Part shown: in pieces, positions 53,498 to 62,009 of the stretch | Position numbering within the stretch: the first letter of the stretch is position 1 | Layout: each line of letters starts with the position of its first letter | Assembly (NCBI GenBank): GCA_001599975.1 | Contig: BCIO01000005.1 | Coordinates: 310,001 to 374,000 of the forward strand | Reading direction: 5' to 3' | DNA: 64,000 bases | Origin: Cystobasidiopsis lactophilus | Lineage: Eukaryota; Basidiomycota; Agaricostilbomycetes; Agaricostilbales; Chionosphaeraceae | The notes under the pieces: model-generated | The model's database searches: none | The model's input: only the letters and a program-made list of their open reading frames with translations | What the model was told of the DNA's origin: nothing | Program-made: the position numbers and the translations under genes

Positions 53498-54314
53498 TGT
53501 TGTGGTTTGAAAAAGAGAGAAAGAACGGCGGAGGTTGGGAAATCGGAAAAAGTCCAACGGTTTTCACCGCTAACAAAGTGCCACCGGCAGACCCGAGAGA
53601 TGCCGTGAAAGATTCTCGGGATGGGTAATCTGCCGAGAAGGCGAGGTACGGTGGCGGAGAGCAGGGTGAAGCTCTCTACCAGGGGTGGTGGAAGTCTATA
53701 ACCGGCCTGCTTTCAGACCAAGCCACTAGATCCAGTAAGAGCGTATTTGGCCCAAGGTAGAGGTAGAAGTGACAGGGTAGGTGAATAGCAGGATATGGGA
53801 ATCGCCACCATAGACATCGCCTGTGCGCTCGGACAGTATCAGGTCGAGCTCAAAGCGGGTTCGGGCGATATCTCAGAACGCACCTTGCCATGCCGACAGT
53901 TCTACCTCCCGTCGTTCAGGCTGAGCATTCCCATTCCCGATGCCATCTGCGCCCTTGTCTTTGGAGCTGGACATCGCTTGGCAGATCAGTGGCCCCGGCA
54001 TCCTTCCAGTCGGGTCAAATCTGACCCTTGGGCTTAGAAATCTCGCCGGTAGTGTTTTAGAGCAGTAACAATAGCGTCTGGGCCATTGGCAGGCGGCAGG
54101 CAAGGGTCCAAGTCAAGCGAGAGGTCAGTCCATCTCGCGCCCGCAGAAATAGGTCAATGCAAGCCATAGGACAGGCTCAAACAGCAGCACTTTAGCGTGG
54201 ACAGCATTCGACATGATGTAAGAGCGCGGCCGAGCGCAAACCAGCAGTCACAGCCAGAGTCGAGTCGCCGGCGCAGACCAAGCCGCATCAAACTTGGAGT
54301 TGCGCGGCGACAAC
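53498..54314. other. Intergenic between LLDQAV copy 4 and prefoldin 4
   Basis: About 815 bases between two divergent genes. It includes the 5' flank of copy 4 (AAAACCGTTGGACTTTTTCC on the minus strand). No other gene, repeat or RNA recognised. Confidence 0.45.
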
Positions 54315-54964
54315 ATGATCCGCAATCGACTTGTGAGTCGCTGCCTTCTCCTGCACCAGCATTCAGTATGCTAAGTTCAGTTCAACGACCACAGCTCACG
54401 GCGGAGGAGGAGCGCTTGACGGGTGACGTCGAGGTGGAGCAGGAGGACATGCTCAAGATTGCCCGCTTCTCCCAAATGATCAAAGTCCAGGAGGAGCTCC
54501 AGGACGACCTCAAAGCTCTCAATGTGCGCTCGCTTGGCTTTCGTTGAATGCGCACGCCAAAATGTTACGGAAACGCAGGAGGAGAAGGAGGCTGTTGACG
54601 ATGCTATCCAAGAGCTCGAGCTCGCCGACGAAGACGAGATCATCCCGTTTGTCGTCTCCTATACTCAGTACTGTCCGTCGACGCTGATCCACTCTGGAAT
54701 GTCACAGATACCAAAAGCAAAGCACCTTCTTCCACTTGCCGGCCAGCGAAGTCGTCTCCCTCTTGGAAGCCCAGCAGTCGGTCCTGCAGGAGCGCATCGA
54801 GCAGCTCGAGGGCCAGATCGAAGTCGAAGACAACCGGGTGTCAGAGCTAAAGGTGGCCTTGAAAGCGAAGTTTGGTGAGTTGCCTCCCTTTGGCCCCTTG
54901 GCGCATTCAGAGGTTCCGCGCTGAAAGACTGGGACCAGGCTCGACCATTAACCTCGAACGGTGA
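54315..54964 (+). CDS. Prefoldin subunit 4
   Basis: Exon 1 is probably MIRNRL (ATG 54315) joined across GTGAGT..CACAG to LTAEEERLTGDVEVEQEDML and KIARFSQMIKVQEELQDDLK. Then QEEKEAVDDAIQELELADED, IIPF, and after an intron YQKQSTFFHLPASEVVSLLE, AQQSVLQERIEQLEGQIEVE. The last intron (54875-54938) joins KFG to STINLER, matching the usual KFGxxINLE end of prefoldin 4; TGA at 54962-54964. Two coiled-coil helices around a short beta hairpin are the prefoldin fold. The hexamer passes unfolded actin and tubulin to the chaperonin CCT. ATG 54369 is an alternative start. Confidence 0.88.
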
Positions 54965-55635
54965 CCCTTGTTGCACTGGTCGACAGCAGCGTTGGCCAAG
55001 CACGGTCGAGCCTGATCGGCACGCGGAGGTTGCAGGCAGCCTGGGCAGGCGACGCCAGGTCGAGTTCGAACCGGGAGGCGCGTCAAAGGCAGACAGGGGG
55101 CGAGATGCGGATCATTGGAGCGGAAAGATGTCCGAGATATCGGCTTTCGGGGAAGCCATTCTTCTTCTCCTGCCACCATTGACCAACCAACTCACCATTT
55201 TCGACCTTCGCTCGCTCGGCCTAGCTCTGCAATGACTTCTATTCTACTCTGCACGCTTCTTCTTCTACGGCATGAGGCTGTGACCTTCTCGGCCTTGCTG
55301 AGCGACAAATAAAATGCTGACGAACCTGCTGCTTAAGTCGTGGCTCCCAGGGGTCACGTGCGGCTCGGATTTCCGCCATCGAAGTCCGGCCTTGGCTTCT
55401 GCTTTCGCTGAGCAAGCACGACGCTGATTTCTTCAAAACCTATAAAATGCTTCTTTTCCCTTCAGACAACACCCCAAACAAAAGGCCCGCGGGCCAAACT
55501 GTTCAAGCGTCGAGGACTACATTGCCGTACGATCCACTGAAGCCACCGGACTTTTCTGGCCGTCGTGCTGCATCCAGCTTTGCACCAGGACCGCCTTTCA
55601 TCCTCGATCCGATACTTTAAGCAAGAGGTGGCAGC
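54965..55635. other. Intergenic, upstream of Zn2Cys6 gene 1
   Basis: About 670 bases. TATAAAA at 55441-55447 lies about 190 bases before the ZC1 ATG and may be its TATA box with a long leader. No gene seen. Confidence 0.5.
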
Positions 55636-56677
55636 ATGACCGCCGAACCGACCAGGCCGCCGCCGCCGACGCATCAGCAGGTGTTGCAGCAACAGCGGCG
55701 TCGAGTTCGAAAGCCCATTTCCTGCGAGAGTAAGCTTGCGACCCATTCACCACAGGCTTTTTTTCGTGTCTAACACACAACGTCTAGATTGCCGCGTGAA
55801 GAAAATCAGATGCTCAAAGCAACTGCCTTGCGAAAGTGAGCGCTCCTAAGAAAATCTTGCCACTGACGACGGAAGCCTGACACGTCCGTCCAGGCTGCGT
55901 TCGAAGAGACGAGGAGTGCATATGGAAGCCAGGCTCCCAGCCCATCAAGTGAGTTGCCGATCCTAGGCCACGCAAGCTGTGACTAAGAGGTACAACACCA
56001 GCTCGAAACCCTTCGTCGACCCGCACAAGGAGATCATCAAGCTCAGGAAGACAGTGGACAACCTGGCTGGCAGATTGAACATGTCCGAGTCCGACGTCGA
56101 CGCCTTGATCCAGTCCATGGCCACCGATGGCCAGTACGAGTTCCCCAGCGACACCGACCAGCCCTCGAGCGCGCCTCCTTCGCCTGCTGACAGCGCAGCA
56201 GCCATGTCTCCACCCGTGCCTTCCTCGTCAAACTTCGTGGTGCCCTATCCACCTCTGTTCGATCAACAACAGCCGCAGCAGGCCGCTTTCGCTTTGCCCC
56301 CCAACCCCTACTCCTTCTACCAGAATCCCGTCTACTCGCCCGACTACACCTACGATTCGCAGGCTTCACTGCCGTTCTTCTCTTCAGCCGGCTCCACTAC
56401 GCCCTCGTTCTCTCCACCCGCGGAATCGTCCGCCTCGGCCTCTGGAGTGATGACAGCTTACTCGAGCAACAGCAGCCTGGCGTCATTCAATCAGATGGCT
56501 CTTTCCTCGCATCCCCAGGCTTCCACTTCACTCCCGGCAATGCCGGCGACACAAGGGTCGGCGGAAGCAGCGGCCGCCTTGGACTTTGGCACCTGGCTCA
56601 ATAACGCCACCTCGTCCTCCCCTCAATCCGTGAGACCCTCCACCTCCCCTCTCTTCTCCGACGATCCGTGGAAGTGA
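55636..56677 (+). CDS. Zn2Cys6 protein 1 (ZC1), putative transcription factor
   Basis: The zinc cluster is spread over three small exons: RRRVRKPISCE, NCRVKKIRCSKQLPCE and SCVRRDEECIWKPGSQPIN, giving C-x2-C-x6-C-x5-C-x2-C-x6-C, the GAL4-type binuclear cluster. The fourth exon begins KPFVDPHKEIIKLRKTVDNL and AGRLNMSESDVDALIQSMAT, a short heptad region that could dimerise, and continues as a Ser/Pro/Ala-rich tail to PLFSDDPWK, TGA at 56675-56677. At about 290 residues it lacks the usual fungal middle homology domain. The ATG at 55636 gives a Pro/Gln-rich leader. First of three tandem paralogues. Confidence 0.82.
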
Positions 56678-57533
56678 CAGCCCGTCTCCGTGATTCCAGG
56701 ACGGGCCTGATTCCCAAATTTTTTCGCCACCTTCAGCTTCCAAATAACTTTCTCCAGCTTCGCATCGAACCCCCTGCTTCTGCTTCATCGCATCACTCAT
56801 AGCATGCCCGCCAATATACCCACGCCCATCGTTCTCAGACGGCAGTCAGCATTGTCGCATCTCCAATAGCATTGTACCGGGCTCCCATATCCTCTGCATT
56901 CTCACCCTGTGACCGGGTCAATAGCACCTTGTGATTGCCACGTAGAAATGCAGGCTAAAGCAGCCAATCAAGGCAACCGTTGCCGGGGCCTTATCTCCGG
57001 CATTGACCCGACGTCCGCACTGAGCGAGGTCCAGCAGTTCCCGCGTTCCCCGGGGCGCGGTTTCACCACGTGAAATGATTTTTGGGTCTTAGCGAGAAGC
57101 CGCCAGAAGGGAGCTTCTTGGTTGCCTTTCTCGGGTGGCGATCCGGAGTTGGTTCGTTCTTTTGATTGGATGCCGATTGGGCGGCCGGAGGCGTTCCGCA
57201 AGGGAACTGAGCCAAGGGTTTTATGTGCCTCATTTAAGCTCGCCAGAAAATGATCGGGAGATTCCCAAGGAGGCTGTCTCAGCGGTCTCTGCCCCTCAGA
57301 TTGGTCACTGGCGTTCACGCGCGCCAGTCAGCTGCACGCAGCGTGGGCAAAGCCACAAAGCCGTCGATCTTCTCGCGTTTCTGGCTTACGTTCGTGCGCG
57401 GCTGGCCCGCCCGCCCTTGCACACCTTTCGCTTTGCTGCGGCCACCACCTTGCCTCTGTTCGTTCTCTGCTGAGAGTTTGGCTGCTCGTTGCCTCGTTGC
57501 TTGCTCCTGGCCTTCTCACTGTGATCCTCGATC
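56678..57533. other. Intergenic between ZC1 and ZC2
   Basis: About 855 bases, presumably ZC1 3' end and ZC2 promoter or leader. No TATA close to the ZC2 ATG, no gene seen. Confidence 0.45.
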
Positions 57534-58571
57534 ATGCCAGTCGAACAAATTGACGAAAATGCTCCCCAAATGCCCGTCCACCGCAGGGCCAAGCGGAAGA
57601 CGCTATCTTGCGAGAGTGAGCCCTTGTTTTTCGGCGCATTGCACGATAAGCTTCTAACTCATATCTTCCTGCAGACTGCAGACTTCGCAAAGTGCGCTGG
57701 TGCGTCGAAAGCTTGGGGCCGCGGTTGATTGTTTGGCACTGGCTGATGCGAGCTGTGCGGGCGCTCTTCGCAGCTCACGGACTCGCCCTTGCGACAACTG
57801 CCTCAAGCGAGATGAAGAATGCATCTGGCAGGAAGGACTTGGGCCCGAGTGAGTCCATGTCGTAAATCAGCATGTGCCTTCGCCTAAACGTTTCATTGTT
57901 TCAGAAGTCTGGCTCCACGTCTGCACCCTGCCGTGGAAATTGCCAGCTTGCGAAAGGCAGTCGAGCTGCTGGCTCGCCGCTTGGGAATGCCAGAGGAAGA
58001 GATGGAAGCCCTCATCCAGTCCATGGCAACTTCCGCCACCTCCAGCAGCAGCGATACCAAGTCAGACGAGCCCTCCACGCCTCCCAGTCCTGCAAGCCCA
58101 ACTACATCGTTGTTCACCGAATCCCCGGCCTTGGCTCCTCCCAGCAGCTGGAGCAACTGGTCAGCCTCGAATGCAGTGAATGTGCCNCCCCNCCCCGCCA
58201 CGCTATCGTCGTCTTCGGTGCCATTTTCAGCAGCTTCGGCTTCTCCTTCTTCACTCACTCAAAATTCTGCGCCATTTCAACCTACGCTCGCGCCGACCCA
58301 GACCATGTGGCACCCGTCAATGGGCTTTCCCTTCCCTCCTCAGCTCTTTGCTCCCCAAGCCAGCCCTCCCCTCGCTTTCTTCCTCCCAAAAGTCGCCACG
58401 CCAAGCAGCGAAGTCGAAACCTGGCCAGACTTCGAATTCTTTCGCGGCCCAGCCGAGCTCGACTCACCATCTTACCCAATCGAATCTTCACCCGAAACTG
58501 ACAACTCTCAGTCGCCATATCTGACTGTAGGACCCCTCTTTGTGATTCTTTTTGTTGGACCAGATCACTGA
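57534..58571 (+). CDS. Zn2Cys6 protein 2 (ZC2), putative transcription factor
   Basis: Reads MPVEQIDENAPQMPVHRRAK, RKTLSCE, then NCRLRKVRC with the third cysteine codon split by an intron, then SRTRPCDNCLKRDEECIWQE and GLGP: C-x2-C-x6-C-x5-C-x2-C-x6-C. Last exon: LAPRLHPAVEIASLRKAVEL, LARRLGMPEEEMEALIQSMA, then Ser/Pro-rich to LFVILFVGPDH, TGA at 58569-58571. Two undetermined bases (N) lie at 58188 and 58193 inside this exon; the frame stays open across them. Same exon plan and length class as ZC1 and ZC3. Confidence 0.78.
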
Positions 58572-59517
58572 CCGTGCACCGTCTTAGCACGAAACCGATG
58601 CCAACTCGAACTTGCTGTTTTTCCCGCAGCTGATGAACTGAAGCGATGGCTTCTCCTCCCATTGTACAAATATAACGCTGTTTCGTGGTAAGGGTGATCT
58701 ACCGGGCGTTTGTAACAAACCAATTGAATACTTAAAAGGCCGGTGGCAAATTAGACTGCCCATCAATATGACTTTGTTCTGTGCACCCTCTTGGCCCAAT
58801 CGCAGCAGGCCTGCTGTTCAAAGTACCTTCCAGTGCACAGAAGGCCACAGCTGTCTTACGCAAGGCAGGTCTGCAGATGATTCTGTACGGCATCGGCGTT
58901 CACTGCTCGCCACCTCTTCAAGTTCCTCCCTTTCGATTCCCCGGCCGCTTGATCAATTGGCGATAGTAAGATCGATCATTGTGATGATCTTTGCGTCAGT
59001 CTGACAATAATGCTGACTTTGCAAGCTGAGCAAGCTGGCCAAAGGACCGCCACGGCCGCCGGCTTGACGTTGACTTGATTTGATGTCTGCGAGTCTCGAC
59101 TCTGGCCAAGCGAGTCCATTTCACGCATAATATTTAATTCCGACCACAAGCCATGTGGCACGCAGCCAGGCAGCCGTTCGCTGCTCGCTTCAACCTCGGC
59201 TGACCAAGCACCCAGGAGTCAAAAGACCGCCGAAACGAGCGAGCACCGACTGGTCCGCGGCGGTCAACACCCAATTTCGGCCGAATTCATGCGTAAGTGC
59301 ATCAGCATTCTTGTCCTCGCACCTCCACCTTCACCTCGAGCCCAATCCACTGCTCCCTTTTGAGGCCTATCACACTCACCCGCACCATAACAATCAATCC
59401 CGTTGCCCAGGTATGCCGGTGGCGGAAGCGAGATTGAGCCTTGGCTGACCTTGCTTTCCGCATCCGCACGAAGCCCACGCAGTGGACCGCACTGCCTCTC
59501 TTCCTTCCACCACCACC
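58572..59517. other. Intergenic between ZC2 and ZC3
   Basis: About 945 bases. TTGTACAAATATAACGC near 58661 may be a ZC2 3'-end signal. An AT-rich ATAATATTTAATTCC lies near 59128. No gene supported. Confidence 0.45.
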
Positions 59518-60476
59518 ATGGTAGCTGCAAGGAATCAACCCTTCAAGAAGGCGTCGAGAAAGACCATTTCCTGCGAGAGTGCGTCCCTTCCGCGGCGTTT
59601 GTTTTTGAGCTCGGCCTCAATTGATTTTTGACCGACCAGGCTGCCGCGCCAGAAAGGTTCGCTGCTCAAGAGGCCAGCCGTGCGAAAACGTATGCCTTCT
59701 TTTGACCAAAAGCCTTTCGCAAGAGCAGCTTAGTAATATTGGTGTACAGTGCATCAAGCGGCACGAGGAGTGCATCTGGAAGGAAGGATCATGTCCTGAG
59801 TCAGCAAAATGCCTCTGTTGTGATCCGATTCCGCCCGCTTACCTGTGACTACAGCCCACAGCAACAGCCGCACGGGGAACCGGAGGATGTCTGGGCGCTG
59901 CAAAAGACGGTGGACACTCTCGCTTCGCGACTCGCCATGTCCCACGACGAAGTCGACACGCTGGTCCACTCCTTCAATCCTTACCCAAGGCCCACCTTGA
60001 TTTACGCCTCTTCTTCCAGCGAGAGCGAAGGCAGCCACACCCCCAAGCTCGTGCCCAGCGTCGAGTCATCATCGTCGCCATCCCCTGCCTACTTCCCTTC
60101 GCCGCCTTTGTTCGACACCGAGTCCACCTCCTACATGGCCCCATCTTCGTGGCCGCAATTGTCTTTTGACGGGCTGGCACCGATGGCGCATTCTCCCAGC
60201 GACGCCTGGCTTAGCGAGCCGGAACAGGCGCCAGGCCTCCTCCCCTACGACGCGTCCACGACCTCGTCCATGTTCAGCTTGCCGTCAGTAGAAACGCCAA
60301 GTCACTTCACGAGCGCCATGCACGAATACAGTTTCGAGCCGGCAGATTCCTTCAAGAGCGTGGATCCAGTGCAGGCTTTGGCGCCCACCACCGACTTCAT
60401 CCCATCGTGGCTGTCCACCGTGCCGTGGTACCCTATGCCGGCGATGAACGCGACGTTCGCCTCGCCGTATTTGTGA
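59518..60476 (+). CDS. Zn2Cys6 protein 3 (ZC3), putative transcription factor
   Basis: MVAARNQPFKKASRKTISCE, then SCRARKVRCSRGQPCEN, then CIKRHEECIWKEGSCP over three exons: C-x2-C-x6-C-x5-C-x2-C-x6-C. The fourth exon begins DPQQQPHGEPEDVWALQKTV, DTLASRLAMSHDEVDTLVHS, the same short heptad region as ZC1 and ZC2, then a Ser/Pro-rich tail with PAYFPSPPLFDTESTSYMAP and ends MNATFASPYL, TGA at 60474-60476. Likely a nuclear DNA-binding regulator; targets unknown. Confidence 0.82.
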
Positions 60477-60881
60477 CAACCACCGTGCCTTCTTCGTTTT
60501 CTGTACCTACATTTAATTTTAGATCAGCCGTTGACGGCCCAAGACAATGTCAATTAATCACACACTGTTCTCGACTTGCTGTTCCCTCGCCGATGCTTCG
60601 ACTTGAGGAGGACTGCAGCCACAAAGACTGTCTTGTTTTGACTCATCGGATGGCGCTCCGATTAATTCCGGCCAGGTTGTTAAGCTGGATGGGTGTGGCC
60701 ATTCTTTGTAGCTAACGTAGCAAGCACAAGGGCGGCGTTTGTATGGACGTGCAGATGCATCTGGCAGGTTGCAAACGGCATGGCTTCAGAAGTCTGCGGT
60801 GGCGCTAACATCAGCATTGCCACTGAAAGATGGGAGTCTATTTGTGAACCAACCTGGTGAGATCTGCCACTTTGAGGTGGC
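60477..60881. other. Intergenic, convergent 3' ends
   Basis: About 405 bases between ZC3 and the phosphopantetheinyl transferase stop. CCTACATTTAATTTTAGATC near 60506 may be a ZC3 3'-end signal. No gene seen. Confidence 0.5.
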
Positions 60882-61773
60882 TCAATATGCGGCCAGCAAC
60901 TGACGCTCAACTTCAGCCCATGTGATCTCCTCTGGGCGAGGTAAGTCGCCAGGTTGCCCGCCACAGACTGCAACAACAACCAGCGACTCTTGCATGTAGA
61001 ATTCAAAGAACTCCCAATCATGTGCAGGCTGGCCATCGACATCCAGCGTGGTCGCATTGGTGCATGAGTCGAACGAGAACGAGGCCTGGGTCCAAGCATC
61101 CGCAATCCCATGGCCCATCGCTTTGGACCATGCTTCCTTGTGGGCCCAGAGCTTGAAAAGGTATCGCAGACGCCCTTCCTCTAACGAATCGGCCAACGTA
61201 GTCCGTTCAGCAGCGGTCATCAAATCGTGCATTGTTTCGGCCAGATCGTCCACAGTCTTGCAAAAGGCGGGCAGCACAAGCTTGACCACATCCACGCCCA
61301 CTCTTGGACTCGACGAAGAGGAGGCAGAGGGAGAGGAGCACCAGGCGCACGCCACAATGTTGGCGTCGTGAGAAATGTTGAAGTCGAAGTGGACGGGCCT
61401 GTCTTTGAGGTGCGCGCCAGGACGTCCATGGACAGCTTTGTAAAACGAAATGTTCTCTCTTGAGATCAAAAAAGGCGCTCGCTGCAAGACCAGAAAGGGA
61501 AGAGCGTGGCCAACGAGACAGCCTGGGTGCGGGAGCCTCGAAATGAGCGAAAGGGCTTCTCGTGGAGCAGACTGGGACCGCACGGAAAGCGTCGTCATTA
61601 GAATGGAATCGATTTAGGCGTTCTGACAGCGAATCCAAAGGGATCTCTCTTGCCAAGGAGAGCTGGACCTGCATCGGCTATTTTGTGAGGGGTCGTCCAA
61701 TGCTTGCAGGGAGGAAACAGCTTACGGATCTAGAAGGCACTTCATGGATGTGGAGCAGCAAGAGGGCCAGCAT
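60882..61773 (-). CDS. 4'-phosphopantetheinyl transferase (Sfp/LYS5 type)
   Basis: The core has FDFNISHDANIVACAWC, PRVGVDVVKL (the GxDxx Mg-binding motif, here VGVDVV) and LFKLWAHKEAWSKAMGHGI (WxxKEAxxKAxGxG). These are the three signatures of group II PPTases, which move phosphopantetheine from CoA to carrier proteins such as LYS2 or fatty-acid and polyketide synthases. Stop at 60882-60884. The N-terminus probably starts with an exon MLALLLLHIHEVPSRS (ATG 61773), spliced (GTAAGC..TGCAG) to VQLSLAREIPLDSLSERLNR and FHSNDDAF. That frame does not run directly into the core frame (EALSLISRLPHPG) around 61560-61580, and no intron fits there. Confidence 0.8.
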
Positions 61774-62009
61774 TCTGTCTCATGATGAACTGGTGCAAGT
61801 TGGGGAACAAAGTCGTGGCGCGGGGGCAACTTGCTTCAAGACTCAGGCAGCGGCGACTTTGGTGCCACGCTCAGTTTGGGGTTCGGAATTGCGCAAAATT
61901 GCCCATTGAACCCATTGAAACAAACTGGTGGCGGGACATTGCACGTCAAAGACCTAGCGCAGAAGGCGGTCGAAGAGGAAGGCCAGCATCCGTTCTCCCC
62001 ACCCTTTGC

